Positions 26,803-36,503 of a DNA stretch of 64,000 bases are shown here, in pieces. The stretch lies in assembly GCA_021295955.1 (NCBI GenBank), contig JAGWBJ010000003.1, forward strand, positions 1 through 64,000. Reading direction: 5' to 3'. Position 1 is the stretch's first letter, and each line of letters opens with the position of its first letter. The position numbers were made by a program, and so were the translations under genes. This DNA is from Dehalococcoidia bacterium. GTDB lineage: Bacteria; Chloroflexota; Dehalococcoidia; Lucifugimonadales; JAGWBF01. The notes under the pieces are model-generated. The model ran no database searches and was not told where the DNA came from. It worked only from the letters and a program-made list of their open reading frames with translations.

Positions 26803-27513
26803 ATGCCTCTGGACTCGCCGGAAGATGTCGTCCGTCTGATGAGCCGGGGGGAGATCACCTCCCTTCAGCTTCATCCCTGGGGGTCCAACTACACATTCGT
26901 GGCCAGGGTGCGCGACTCCACGGGGGAGTGCCTGGCCATATACAAGCCCCGGGACGGCGAGATCCCCCTCTGGGACTTCCCGGACCACACCCTCTACAAG
27001 CGCGAGTACGCGGCCTACCTCTTCAGCCGGGTCTTGGGCTGGGACTTCATTCCCCTGACGGTCATCCGGGAAGGGCCCCACGGCATCGGGTCCCTGCAGT
27101 ACTACGTGGACCACGACCCTCGGGCCACGTACTACGACCTGCGGGAGACCGACTCGGATGCCCTACGCACCATGGCCTGCTTCGACCTCGTAAGCAACAA
27201 CGCCGACCGCAAGGCGGTGCACTTCCTCCGGGACACCGCGGGCAAGGTGTGGGGCATAGACCACGGGCTGACTTTCAACTCGACGATGAAGGTCCGGACG
27301 GTGGTCTGGGACTTCGCGGGTGAGGCCATACCGGCCCACCTGCTGCAGGCGCTGTCGGGTTTCCTGCGACGCTTGGTCAGGCCCGACGACGACGTGGGGG
27401 AGCTGATGGAGCTGCTGGACGAGGAGGAGGTGGCAGCCCTGGTCCACCGGATAGCCTGGATACTGGACGTCGGCGAGTATCCGGCCATCCGGCGGCGCCG
27501 ATACCGCCGGTAG
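26803..27513 (+). CDS. SCO1664-family (PI3/4-kinase-like) protein
   Basis: GSNYTFVARVRDSTGECLAIYKPRDGEIPLWDFPDHTLYKREYAAYLFSRVLGWDFIPLTVIREGPHGIGSLQYYV, NNADRKAVHFL, WGIDHGLTF. Confidence 0.85.
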   Translation: MPLDSPEDVVRLMSRGEITSLQLHPWGSNYTFVARVRDSTGECLAIYKPRDGEIPLWDFPDHTLYKREYAAYLFSRVLGWDFIPLTVIREGPHGIGSLQYYVDHDPRATYYDLRETDSDALRTMACFDLVSNNADRKAVHFLRDTAGKVWGIDHGLTFNSTMKVRTVVWDFAGEAIPAHLLQALSGFLRRLVRPDDDVGELMELLDEEEVAALVHRIAWILDVGEYPAIRRRRYRR

Positions 27514-27569
27514 GAAGCGAGGCGGGAGGCATTACCGTAAGGACCTAGCCGGCCTGGTGGGCGGCAGCC

Positions 27570-28073
27570 CTACTCTCGTGAACGCCAGTTGTCCTGGTCG
27601 TCGGGCTGCTGGTACGGAGGCTCTCCCTGGGGTTGCTGCTGCTGTTCTTGCTGCTGCTCCTGGGGACCGCCGTACTGCTGCATGTAGCTCTCCAGGGCCC
27701 CTTGGAACCTGCTCTCGAACTCCTCGGCGTCTCTGGGCTGTATCAGGATGCGGCTGCCCTTGTGGAGGCGCACCAGCAACCTGGAGCCGAAGGCGAACTT
27801 GAGCATCTGTACTTCCGAGATGTCCTGGAAGAGCACGTGGCGTATCCTGGGCTTCCCGTAGGCGATTACGAGCCTGTCGGGGTATAGCATGTACTGGCCC
27901 GGTGTCGTCAGCCAGCTGAAAGCCGCGACGGCGAGTCCGACAGCCACCATCAGTGGGTCCTGGGCAATTACTATGCCCATGGCCAGCACCACCAGGGCTA
28001 TCACCAGGGTCAGGTTGAAGGACGACCCGTGTCGGTCGGCGTGTATAGGCTGGTACTGCTCCTGTTGCTGCAT
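27570..28073 (-). CDS. Membrane protein with PH-like domain and Gln-rich C-terminus
   Basis: Two TM segments then LYPDRLVIAYGKPRIRHVLFQDISEVQM; tail YGGPQEQQQEQQQQPQGEPPYQQPDDQ. Confidence 0.65.
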   Translation of the reverse strand: MQQQEQYQPIHADRHGSSFNLTLVIALVVLAMGIVIAQDPLMVAVGLAVAAFSWLTTPGQYMLYPDRLVIAYGKPRIRHVLFQDISEVQMLKFAFGSRLLVRLHKGSRILIQPRDAEEFESRFQGALESYMQQYGGPQEQQQEQQQQPQGEPPYQQPDDQDNWRSRE

Positions 28074-28147
28074 GGGGATATTCTATCATATCCTTACAGG
28101 GCTGATGTAATACGTGTGCGGCGGTTTCTGTACGGGTTGTCGCGCGG

Positions 28148-28534
28148 ATGAAGGAGGACGGCAGGCCGATGGGCGGTGACCCCGGCAAGAGCAGACAGGT
28201 CAGGCTGGCGGTGTTCCAGAACGAGTCACTGGCCCGCCTTGCGGAGCAGCGCCTCAACCAACAGCTCATCGGCTGCGTCCTCCGGTCCCTGGGAGCGGGC
28301 TCCGGGGCGTTGGGGCTGCCAACCAATGTGCCTCACGCCCTATACGTGCTTGCTGAGGAGGAGATGCGGGCCCGGGAGGTGTTGAACATTCCCCCGGCGG
28401 AGGTCGCCGAGCGGGAGGGGCGGCCTGCCCCTTCCCGTCGGGTCTCCACACCCACCGTAGCTGTCCTGGTCGTGACCGCCGCGGCGGCGCTCATACTGGG
28501 CATCGGGATCGCGTACACCTGGGTCCTCGGTTGA
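28148..28534 (+). CDS. DUF2007-like protein with C-terminal TM
   Basis: VRLAVFQNESLARLAEQRLNQQLIGC...LYVLAEEEMRAREVL then a TM helix. Confidence 0.6.
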   Translation: MKEDGRPMGGDPGKSRQVRLAVFQNESLARLAEQRLNQQLIGCVLRSLGAGSGALGLPTNVPHALYVLAEEEMRAREVLNIPPAEVAEREGRPAPSRRVSTPTVAVLVVTAAAALILGIGIAYTWVLG

Positions 28535-28580
28535 TCCCCGGGGCTACCTCCCGGCTCCACACCGGCGCCGCGTCGAACAC

Positions 28581-29780
28581 ATGGACCGGTCCTTGAAGTT
28601 CCACTTAGAGCAGGCTTGCGGGTCGGCCCGGGCGGGCGTGCTGGTCACGTCTCATGGACGGGTGCCCACGCCGGCCTTCATGCCCGTGGCCACCCAGGGT
28701 AGCGTCAAGGCGCTGGGACCCGACGAGGTCGAGGAGATAGGCGCCCGCATCGTGTTGGCCAACGCCTACCACCTGTGCCTCCGGCCCGGCGTTGGGCTGG
28801 TCCGCAAGCTGGGCGGCCTCCACGCCTTCTCCGGGTGGGAAGGCCCGATGCTTACGGACAGCGGCGGCTTTCAGGCCTTCAGCCTGGGCCGCCTTGGCCG
28901 GCTGACCGAGGACGGTCTCCTGTTCCGCTCTCACATAGACGGCAGCGAGCACCTGTTGACCCCCGAGTCGTCCATGCGCGACCAGCTGGGCCTGGGGGCA
29001 GACATCATCATGTGCCTCGACCAGTGCATCGCCGTGGGGGAGGGGCGGGAAGCGGTGGGACGGGCCATGGAGCGTACCCACCGCTGGGCCCTCCGTTGCC
29101 GGGACTCCAGGCGCGGCTATCCTCAGGGAGAGGGCGGGGCCCTTTTCGGCATAGTCCAGGGCGGCGTGTTCGAGGACATGCGGCGGGAGTCCGCCGGGTA
29201 CGTCACGTCGCTGGACTTCGACGGCTACGCCATCGGAGGGCTGGCCGTGGGGGAGTCCAAGGCGGAGATGTACGGCATGGTCGAGCTGGTGACGCCGCTC
29301 CTGCCGCGGGACAGGCCCAGGTACCTGATGGGAGTTGGTGCGCCCGAGGACCTGGTGGAGTGTGTGTACCGGGGCGTCGATATGTTCGACTGCGCCCTGC
29401 CGACGAGGGTGGCGCGCAACGGGGCGCTATACACGCCACAGGGCCGGGTGGACATTGCCAGCGGGCGGTTTCGGGACGTGGTTGGCCCCGTCCAGGACGA
29501 CTGCGACTGCTACGCCTGCCGCCGGTTCTCGGCGGCCTATCTGCACCATCTGTTCAAAACGAAGGAGATCCTGGGGCTGAGACTGGCGTCCATGCACAAC
29601 CTTCGTTTCGTGCTGCGGTTGATGGAGGATATCAGGCAGGCGATTGCCGAGGGGGAGCTCGAGACCTTTCGCCGGGAGTTCTTGGCTGCCTTCACGCCGA
29701 CGGACGAAGGGGCCAGGCAGAGCCATAAAGAGGCATGGATGCGGGCCAGGGGGATGCTGGGGCCAAGTGGTCCCGCCTAG
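28581..29780 (+). CDS. tgt: tRNA-guanine transglycosylase
   Basis: ANAYHLCLRPG, DSGGFQAFSLG, GYAIGGLAVGESKAEMYGMVE, FDCALPTRVARNGALYT, CDCYACRRFSAAYLHHLFK. Confidence 0.96.
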   Translation: MDRSLKFHLEQACGSARAGVLVTSHGRVPTPAFMPVATQGSVKALGPDEVEEIGARIVLANAYHLCLRPGVGLVRKLGGLHAFSGWEGPMLTDSGGFQAFSLGRLGRLTEDGLLFRSHIDGSEHLLTPESSMRDQLGLGADIIMCLDQCIAVGEGREAVGRAMERTHRWALRCRDSRRGYPQGEGGALFGIVQGGVFEDMRRESAGYVTSLDFDGYAIGGLAVGESKAEMYGMVELVTPLLPRDRPRYLMGVGAPEDLVECVYRGVDMFDCALPTRVARNGALYTPQGRVDIASGRFRDVVGPVQDDCDCYACRRFSAAYLHHLFKTKEILGLRLASMHNLRFVLRLMEDIRQAIAEGELETFRREFLAAFTPTDEGARQSHKEAWMRARGMLGPSGPA

Positions 29781-29792
29781 GCGGGGTGGCCG

Positions 29793-30074
29793 CTAGGAGC
29801 CTCCGGCGACGGCCGGAACGATGCTGACCTCGTCTCCGGACTTGGTGGAGGTGTCGGTCCCCTGGAGGAACCGGACGTCCTCGCCGTTGATGTAGATGTT
29901 CACGAAGTATCGCAGCTCGCCCGACTCGTCCAGCAGCCTCTCCTTGAACCCCGGGTAGTCCGACTCCAGCCGGTCTATGATCTCACCCAGGTTGGACGCC
30001 TCTATCTCGACCTTGTCCTGCCCGTTGGCCATACGGCGCAGAGGTGTGGGAATTCGAACCAAGATGCCGCTCAT
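29793..30074 (-). CDS. MoaD/ThiS-family ubiquitin-like small protein
   Basis: VRIPTPLRRMANGQDKVEIEASNLGEIIDRLESDYPGFKERLLDESGELRYFVNIYINGEDVRFLQGTDTSTKSGDEVSIVPAVAGGS; C-terminal GG(S). Confidence 0.88.
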   Translation of the reverse strand: MSGILVRIPTPLRRMANGQDKVEIEASNLGEIIDRLESDYPGFKERLLDESGELRYFVNIYINGEDVRFLQGTDTSTKSGDEVSIVPAVAGGS

Positions 30075-30090
30075 CTGTACCTTCTCTCCC

Positions 30091-31332
30091 TTACTTGCCG
30101 TTGGAGCCGACGGCCTTGATGGCCTCCTCGAAGGAGCTCATGGTGGGGATTATGGGCAGGGGATGGACCACGTCGTCCACCGCCTCCTGGGTCTTGAGGC
30201 CGTTGCCCGTGATGTACGCCACCGTTAGCTCGTCGCGTTTGATGGCGCCGGTCTCGGCCAGGTACCGGAGACCCGACACCACGACGCCCCCGGCCGTCTC
30301 GGTGAATATTCCCTCGGTCTCGGCCAGGAGCTTCATCCCCTCGGTGACCTCTTCCTCGGGGACGGCGTAGCCCGTGCCCCCGGACTCGTGCAGGGTCTTC
30401 AGGGCGTAGATGCCGTCGGCGGGGTTGCCTATCGCCAGGGACTTGGCTACCGTGTTGGGCCTCACGGGACGGACGACGTCCTCCTCGTTGTTGAACGCCT
30501 GCACGATGGGGGAGCAGCCCATCGCCTGGGTCAGGTGCATTCTCGTGTCCACCGGGCCGTCGACCAGGCCCACGGAGGCGAACTCGTGGAAGCCCCTCCA
30601 TATCTTGGTATAGAGGGCGCCCGAGGCCCCGGGGATCACACAGTGCTCCGGGAATCTCCATCCAAGCTGCTCGGCCACCTCGTACCCCAGGGTCTTGCTG
30701 CCCTCGGCGTAGTAGGGGCGCATGTTGATGTTGACGAAGGCCCAGGGGTAGTTGTCGGCCACCTCGCTGCACAGGCGGTTCACGTCGTCGTAGCTGCCGT
30801 CCACGGCTATGACGACGGGCGCGTAGATGGCGGCGCCCACCACCTTGCCCCGTTCCAGGTCCGAGGGCATGAACACCACCGCCTTCATGCCGGCGCGGGC
30901 CGCGTGGGCCGCCACGGCGCAGGCCAGGTTCCCGGTGGAGGCGCAGGCCAGGGTCTCGAACCCGAACTCACGGGCCTTGGTGGCCGCGACGGAGACGACC
31001 CTGTCCTTGAAGGAGTAGGAGGGGTTGACGCTGTCGTTCTTGAGGTACAGGTTGTCCAGCCCCAGGAGCTTGCCCAGGTTCTTCGACCTGACCAGGGGCG
31101 TGAAACCGGCGCCGATGTCCACCGCGTCGGCGGCGCCCACGGGCAGAAAGTCCTGGTAGCGCCAGATGGTCAGAGGGCCGCCGGCCACCCGCTCCCGGCT
31201 GACGGTGTTGCCTATCCCGTCGTAGTCGTAGTCCAGCTCCAGGGGGCCAAAGCAGAAATCGCAGACGTTGAGGGGCTCGATGGGGTACTCTCTGCCGCAT
31301 TCACGGCAACGAAGGCACTTTACGAATGACAC
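30091..31332 (-). CDS. thrC: Threonine synthase
   Basis: CRECGREYPIEP zinc-like N-terminus; NPSYSFKDRVVSVAATKAREFG PLP lysine; CASTGNLACAVAAHAARAGMKAVVFMP. Confidence 0.93.
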   Translation of the reverse strand: MSFVKCLRCRECGREYPIEPLNVCDFCFGPLELDYDYDGIGNTVSRERVAGGPLTIWRYQDFLPVGAADAVDIGAGFTPLVRSKNLGKLLGLDNLYLKNDSVNPSYSFKDRVVSVAATKAREFGFETLACASTGNLACAVAAHAARAGMKAVVFMPSDLERGKVVGAAIYAPVVIAVDGSYDDVNRLCSEVADNYPWAFVNINMRPYYAEGSKTLGYEVAEQLGWRFPEHCVIPGASGALYTKIWRGFHEFASVGLVDGPVDTRMHLTQAMGCSPIVQAFNNEEDVVRPVRPNTVAKSLAIGNPADGIYALKTLHESGGTGYAVPEEEVTEGMKLLAETEGIFTETAGGVVVSGLRYLAETGAIKRDELTVAYITGNGLKTQEAVDDVVHPLPIIPTMSSFEEAIKAVGSNGK

Positions 31333-31497
31333 GGTTTTAAGACCCGGTTGCTCGGCCTCTTAGACTGAAACAGTATTGCCGATGGTAGCAGAGCCCCTAT
31401 GGGATGTCAATAAACCCCTGGGCCCGGCAATCGCACCGGTAAGAGCATCAGTTCTGGTATAATCAGGGATAGGAACTCTGGCGGAGGGGGTTGTGAA

Positions 31498-31878
31498 ATG
31501 GGAGCGACACGAGTGACCGTGGCTATACGAAACCCCGCCGAACCGGAACGGGTGTGGCAAGGGCTCTTTCTGGTGGACACCGGAGCAACCGACTGCCTGG
31601 TGCCCCGGCAGCACCTGGAGTCCATCGGGCTGGTCCCTGAAGGACAGCGCAGGTACGGCTTGGCCGACGGCAGAGAAGTGAGACTCGACATCGCCGTAGC
31701 TCGCATAGAGTTCATGGGGGAATTTGTTGGAGCCACGGTAGTCTTCGGTGAGGAGGGCGCCGAGCCCCTGCTGGGCGTTACCGCCCTGGAGTCGATGGGC
31801 ATAGAGGTGGACCCCCTCAACCAGACCCTCAAGCGACTTCCGGCAGTCCGGCTGAGAGGATTCCGGACCAGTAGATAG
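31498..31878 (+). CDS. Clan AA retropepsin-like aspartic protease
   Basis: FLVDTGATDCLVPRQHLESIGL; GVTALESMGIEVDP; TATAAT at 31458-31463. Confidence 0.75.
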   Translation: MGATRVTVAIRNPAEPERVWQGLFLVDTGATDCLVPRQHLESIGLVPEGQRRYGLADGREVRLDIAVARIEFMGEFVGATVVFGEEGAEPLLGVTALESMGIEVDPLNQTLKRLPAVRLRGFRTSR

Positions 31879-31954
31879 CTTCCTCGCCGCCCAGGTGCCC
31901 AGTCCCGCAAGCGTAGCGACTACCTCGGCGGGGCGACGGCCTGAATGTCAAATA

Positions 31955-31985
31955 AGGGGTCCCGGCAACCACTGCCGGGACCCCT
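31955..31985 (-). terminator. Hairpin terminator downstream of hsp20
   Basis: AGGGGTCCCGGCA-N5-TGCCGGGACCCCT; minus-strand tail TATTTGACATT. Confidence 0.7.
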
Positions 31986-32071
31986 CTTGGTCCCCGGACC
32001 CGTTTGCCCCCCCGGGCCCTCTCCGGTTGTTCCGGTTATAAGGCGAGAGGGCCCGATGGACCGGCCTTGGA

Positions 32072-32539
32072 CTAGGACTTGGAGCCTTCCAGGGCATTGA
32101 CGTTGATCTCGAGGCTCCTCTTCTTGGCGTCCTTCTCCCTGGGCACCCTGACGGTGAGGACGCCGTTCTCGTAGGCGGCCTCGGCCTCGTCGGTGTTCAG
32201 CCCCTTGGGCAGCCTCACCACGCGGCGAAACTTCCCGAAGCGGTGTTCCCGGTGGAGGTACTCGTTCTCCTTGGCCTCTTCCTCCAGCGCACTCTTGGCT
32301 TCTATGGTGAGGGTGTTGTCCATGATGGAGGCGTCCACGTCCTCGGGCTTCACCCCGGGCAGGGTGGCGCGGACCACCAGGTTGTCCCCCTCCTCGTATA
32401 CGTCGACGGCTACCGGGCCGAAGTAGCTGGCCACGGGCCGCCGGAAGTAGGTCCGCGGGAAGGCCCTTGGCCAGAAACGGTCGAGGTCGCTTTCGGCTCG
32501 TCTGATGTCTCCGAATGGCTCCCATCGCTTCAGCAGCAT
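32072..32539 (-). CDS. Hsp20/alpha-crystallin small heat shock protein
   Basis: DVYEEGDNLVVRATLPGVKPEDVDASIMDNTLTIEAK...FRRVVRLPKGLNTDEAEAAYENGVLTVRVPREK. Confidence 0.95.
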   Translation of the reverse strand: MLLKRWEPFGDIRRAESDLDRFWPRAFPRTYFRRPVASYFGPVAVDVYEEGDNLVVRATLPGVKPEDVDASIMDNTLTIEAKSALEEEAKENEYLHREHRFGKFRRVVRLPKGLNTDEAEAAYENGVLTVRVPREKDAKKRSLEINVNALEGSKS

Positions 32540-32559
32540 GTTGTGTCTCCTCCTCTTGT

Positions 32560-32587
32560 CTTGATAAGGTTTGGGTGACCTTTCAAG
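32560..32587. promoter_or_regulatory. Inverted repeat at the hsp20 start region (candidate HspR operator)
   Basis: CTTGA-T-AAGGT-N7-ACCTT-TCAAG, overlapping the predicted hsp20 TSS. Confidence 0.5.
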
Positions 32588-32591
32588 GCCT

Positions 32592-32620
32592 ATTATAGAA
32601 ACTTGAGTCTTACGTGTCAA
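32592..32620 (-). promoter_or_regulatory. Perfect-consensus sigma70-type promoter for hsp20
   Basis: rc: TTGACA-CGTAAGACTCAAGTTTC (17)-TATAAT. Confidence 0.88.
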
Positions 32621-32621
32621 G
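32602..32621. promoter_or_regulatory. HAIR-like HspR operator candidate in the promoter spacer
   Basis: CTTGAGT-N6-TGTCAAG, compared with HAIR CTTGAGT-N7-ACTCAAG. Confidence 0.5.
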
Positions 32622-32681
32622 TTATTGCCTATAGCTTAGTAGGGATAGATGATTCTATACATAACAGATAATTGACAGTCA

Positions 32682-32710
32682 TACATAATATAGGGTATTA
32701 TTGTCGTAGC
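32682..32710 (+). promoter_or_regulatory. Candidate promoter for dnaJ-hspR-clp
   Basis: TTGACA followed by AT-rich ATAATATAGGGTATTAT at roughly 17-18 nt; approximate. Confidence 0.45.
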
Positions 32711-32720
32711 AGGTGTGACG

Positions 32721-33632
32721 ATGGCGAGGACCGAAGACTTCTACTCGCTGCTGGGCGTTTCCAGGGACGCGTCGGACAAGGAGATCAGGCAGGCTTACAG
32801 GAAGCTGGCCCGTCAGCTCCATCCCGACGTGAACCCGGGAAACCAGGAGGCCGAGGAGAGGTTCAAACAGATAAACGAGGCCCACGAGGTCCTCTCGGAC
32901 CCGGAGAAGCGTCGCAAGTACGACGCCTACGGCCACGATTGGAAGCACGCAGATGACATCCAGCGGGCCCGTGCCTCTCAGGGAGGCGGGTTCGACCACT
33001 GGTTCGCCGAAGGCCGGGTGCCGGGCGACCGCTTCAGTTTTGGAGGCATGTCCACCGGGAACCTCTTCGACGACCTGTTCTCCGGCGGCGGGCGCCGGGG
33101 CTTCACCCGGGCGGCGGTGCGTTACCCGGTGGAGGTGAGCCTGGAGGAGGCCTTCCTCGGCACCACCAGGCGAATCCGGATATCGGAGCCCGGCGAAGCG
33201 GATGGCGGACAGAGCCTGGAGGTGAAGGTGCCGCCGGGGGTCGACACCGGGTCGACGATACACCTGGCCCGGGGCAACGGACGCCGCCGGGACATCAACC
33301 TGGAGGTGACGGTCCGTTCCCATCCCGGCTTCCGGCGCTCGGGGTCCGACCTGTACACCGACGTGCAGGTCCCCCTGGAGGACCTGGTGCTCGGGGCGGA
33401 GGTCCCCGTCACGACCCTCAAGGGCAGGGTGATGCTGACGGTGGCGCCCGAGACCCAGAACGGCCAGACCTTTCGTCTGGCGGCCCAGGGGATGCCCCGG
33501 CTTGGCAACCCCAAGGACCGGGGCGACCTGTACGCCACCGTCAGGGCGGTGCTGCCCAGGGAGTTGACCGACCGGGAGCGGGAGCTGTTCCGGGAGCTCA
33601 GGGGGATCCGGTCGGGCAGGGAGGCGATCTAA
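32721..33632 (+). CDS. DnaJ/CbpA-type co-chaperone
   Basis: [34 protein letters not shown]-terminal substrate-binding domain, no Zn domain. Confidence 0.95.
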   Translation: MARTEDFYSLLGVSRDASDKEIRQAYRKLARQLHPDVNPGNQEAEERFKQINEAHEVLSDPEKRRKYDAYGHDWKHADDIQRARASQGGGFDHWFAEGRVPGDRFSFGGMSTGNLFDDLFSGGGRRGFTRAAVRYPVEVSLEEAFLGTTRRIRISEPGEADGGQSLEVKVPPGVDTGSTIHLARGNGRRRDINLEVTVRSHPGFRRSGSDLYTDVQVPLEDLVLGAEVPVTTLKGRVMLTVAPETQNGQTFRLAAQGMPRLGNPKDRGDLYATVRAVLPRELTDRERELFRELRGIRSGREAI

Positions 33633-33986
33633 GTGACTACCCAAAGGCCGGTAGACGACGAGCCGTGCTACGTAATCAGCGTGGCGGCGCGGATGGTGGG
33701 CGTCCACGCTCAGACGCTGAGGTACTACGAGAGAGTGGGCCTGGTGCGGATCCCCCGTTCCCAGGGGAAGCGCCGCCTCTACTCTCCCAGTGACATAGCC
33801 AATCTGAGGCGCATAAAGGCGTTGACCGAGGACATGGGCATCAACCTGGCGGGGGTGGAGGTGGTCCTCAAGCTGATGATGCGCATCAACCAGCTCGAGA
33901 AGATGAACCAACAGCTCGTGGACGAGGTCGGCAGGCTCCGGTCGGCCCTCACCTCCGGGGCCGAGGAGAGTCACGTCCGGACTTAG
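33633..33986 (+). CDS. hspR: MerR-family heat shock repressor HspR
   Basis: CYVISVAARMVGVHAQTLRYYERVGLVRIPRSQGKRRLYSPSDIANLRRIKALTEDMGINLAGVEVVL; GTG start after the dnaJ stop. Confidence 0.88.
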   Translation: MTTQRPVDDEPCYVISVAARMVGVHAQTLRYYERVGLVRIPRSQGKRRLYSPSDIANLRRIKALTEDMGINLAGVEVVLKLMMRINQLEKMNQQLVDEVGRLRSALTSGAEESHVRT

Positions 33987-34040
33987 ACCCGTCGTGGCCC
34001 ACCGGCCGCCGTCAGACCGCAGCAGGAGGTAGAGGAGAAG

Positions 34041-36485
34041 ATGTTGACACCGGAAAAATTCACGGAGCAGGCGCAGCAGGTGCTATCCAACTCCCAGGAG
34101 ATCGTCCGAAAGTTCAAACACAGCCAGTGGGACGTGGAGCACGTCTTGCTGTCCCTCCTCGAGCTGGAGCAGGGCTTGCCCCAGGACATCCTGAAGGAGC
34201 TGGAGGTGTCGGCCGAGGCGGTTAAGGATGAGCTGCGGGAGGCGCTGGACCGCTCACCGAAGGTGGTCAACGAGTCCACCGCCATCTACGCCACTCCCAG
34301 GGCGGGCCGGCTGCTGGAGAATGCCAGGGTCGAGGCCGAACGCATGAAGGACGAGTTCATCGGCACCGAGCACCTGTTGATAGGCGCGACCATCGAGCGT
34401 GAGGGGGAGGCGGCTCGCATCCTGAGCTCCCACGGCCTGGACCAGGAGAAGGTATACCGCGCCCTGATGCAGATAAGGGGCAGCCACAGGGTCACCGATC
34501 CCCGTGCCGAGAACAAGTACCGCTCCCTGGAGCGGTATAGCGTCGACCTGACGGACCTGGCGCGCCAGGGAAAGCTGGACCCCGTGGTGGGCCGGGACGA
34601 AGAGATCCGGCGGGTCATGCAGACCCTCACCCGGCGCAAGAAAAACAACCCGGTGATAATAGGGGAGGCCGGCGTGGGGAAAACGGCCATCGCCGAAGGT
34701 CTGGCCCAGCGCATCATGGTTGGCGACGTGCCGGACGTCCTGAAGGACCGGCGGGTCCTGGCCTTGGACATGGGCGCCCTGGTGGCGGGCAGCCAATTCC
34801 GGGGCCAGTTCGAGGAGCGCCTCAAGGCCGTCATGGACGAGGTGAAAAGCGCCCAGGGCGAGGTGATCCTGTTTATCGACGAGATACACACCGTCGTGGG
34901 CGCCGGAGGGGCCGAGGGGGCCATCGACGCCAGCAACCTGCTGAAGCCGGCGTTGCAGCGGGGAGAGCTCCAGTGCATCGGCGCGACCACCATCCAGGAG
35001 TACCGGCGGTACATCGAGAAGGACTCGGCCCTGGAGAGGCGGTTCCAGGCCGTGTTCTTGGAGGAGCCCACCGTCGAGGACACCGTGGAGATCCTGCGGG
35101 CCCTGAGGCCCAGGTACGAGGCCCATCACAAGGTGCAGATCGAGGACTCGGCGTTGGTAGCGTCTTCCCGGCTGAGCCACAGGTACATCGCCGACCGCCG
35201 CCTGCCCGACAAGGCGGTGGACCTTATCGACGAAGCCGCCAGCAAGCTGCGCATTGACGTGGAGAGCCTCCCGGCCGCGCTCAAGTCGAGGGAGAGGCGG
35301 ATACAGGAGATGGCCAACGAGGAGGAGGCCGCCGCCCAACGGTCGGAGTACGAGGAGGCGGCCCGGCTCAGGACCGAGCGCCTCCGGCTGGAGGAGGACT
35401 ACAACCGGGACCGGGACGACTGGTTCAAGGACAACAAGACCGACATGATAGTGGATGAGGCGGACATCGCCGGCCTCATCTCCAAGTGGACCGGCATACC
35501 GGCGTCCAACCTTCTCGAGGGGGAGGCCCAGCGCCTTCTGCACATGGAGGAGAGCCTGCATGAGCGGGTGGTGGGCCAGGACAAGGCGGTAGCCGCCATC
35601 TCAGAGGCGATACGCCGGTCCCGGTCCGGGCTGAGCGATCCGAAGCGGCCCATCGGCAGCTTCATCTTCCTCGGGCCCACCGGGGTGGGCAAGACGGAGC
35701 TGGCCCGGGCGCTGTCCGAGTTCCTCTTCGACGACGAGGCCAACATGATCCGGGTCGACATGTCAGAGTACATGGAGAAGCACACCGTGTCGCGCCTCAT
35801 TGGAGCCCCGCCGGGCTACGTGGGATTCGACGACGGGGGACAGCTCACCGAGGCGATACGGCGTCATCCCTTCCGGGTGGTGCTGTTCGACGAGATCGAG
35901 AAGGCCCATCCCGAGGTGTTCAACCTGCTGCTGCAGGTACTGGAGGACGGGCGGCTCACCGACGGCCACGGCCGTACGGTGGACTGCCGCAACACGGTGA
36001 TCATCATGACCAGCAACCTGGGCACCGGCGAGGCGGGCCGGCAGGCCTTCGGGTTCCGCAGCGACGGAAGGGAGGCCGTGGACGATCAGCGGCTCCGGGA
36101 GTCGGTCCAGGACGCGCTGAAGAGGGCGTTCCGGCCCGAGTTCCTCAACCGCATCGACGAGATCATCATCTTCGACCCGCTCACCCAGGGGCAGATCGAG
36201 AGCATCGTGGGTCTGATGGCCGCCGAGGTGTTGCAGCGGCTGGAGGACCGGCAGATCACCTTCGAACTGGACGCCGGCGCGGTCAAGTGGCTGGCCCAGG
36301 AGGGGTTCGATCCCACCTTCGGCGCCAGGCCCATACGCAGGGCCGTCCGGAGGTATCTGGAGAATCCCCTGTCCACCGCGATCCTGACCGGGGCGTTCAA
36401 GGCCGGGGACCACGTGTACGTGGAGGCGGGCGGCGACGGGCTGACCTTCACCAAGGCCGCCGTCGCATCGGCCACCGCCGCCTAG
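34041..36485 (+). CDS. Class I Clp AAA+ ATPase (ClpC/ClpB type, short UVR-like middle region)
   Basis: Two Walker A motifs [13 protein letters not shown] and [13 protein letters not shown]; Clp_N domain; short linker [25 protein letters not shown]. Confidence 0.93.
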   Translation: MLTPEKFTEQAQQVLSNSQEIVRKFKHSQWDVEHVLLSLLELEQGLPQDILKELEVSAEAVKDELREALDRSPKVVNESTAIYATPRAGRLLENARVEAERMKDEFIGTEHLLIGATIEREGEAARILSSHGLDQEKVYRALMQIRGSHRVTDPRAENKYRSLERYSVDLTDLARQGKLDPVVGRDEEIRRVMQTLTRRKKNNPVIIGEAGVGKTAIAEGLAQRIMVGDVPDVLKDRRVLALDMGALVAGSQFRGQFEERLKAVMDEVKSAQGEVILFIDEIHTVVGAGGAEGAIDASNLLKPALQRGELQCIGATTIQEYRRYIEKDSALERRFQAVFLEEPTVEDTVEILRALRPRYEAHHKVQIEDSALVASSRLSHRYIADRRLPDKAVDLIDEAASKLRIDVESLPAALKSRERRIQEMANEEEAAAQRSEYEEAARLRTERLRLEEDYNRDRDDWFKDNKTDMIVDEADIAGLISKWTGIPASNLLEGEAQRLLHMEESLHERVVGQDKAVAAISEAIRRSRSGLSDPKRPIGSFIFLGPTGVGKTELARALSEFLFDDEANMIRVDMSEYMEKHTVSRLIGAPPGYVGFDDGGQLTEAIRRHPFRVVLFDEIEKAHPEVFNLLLQVLEDGRLTDGHGRTVDCRNTVIIMTSNLGTGEAGRQAFGFRSDGREAVDDQRLRESVQDALKRAFRPEFLNRIDEIIIFDPLTQGQIESIVGLMAAEVLQRLEDRQITFELDAGAVKWLAQEGFDPTFGARPIRRAVRRYLENPLSTAILTGAFKAGDHVYVEAGGDGLTFTKAAVASATAA

Positions 36486-36503
36486 AGGACGGGAGCCTGG
36501 ACG

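Noticed and set aside
32560-32587. hsp20 5'UTR hairpin as an RNA thermometer
   Set aside because: The hairpin ends well before the AGGAGGAG RBS and does not sequester it; DNA operator is the simpler reading
34254-35561. 435-aa minus-strand ORF
   Set aside because: Shadow of the Clp ATPase gene
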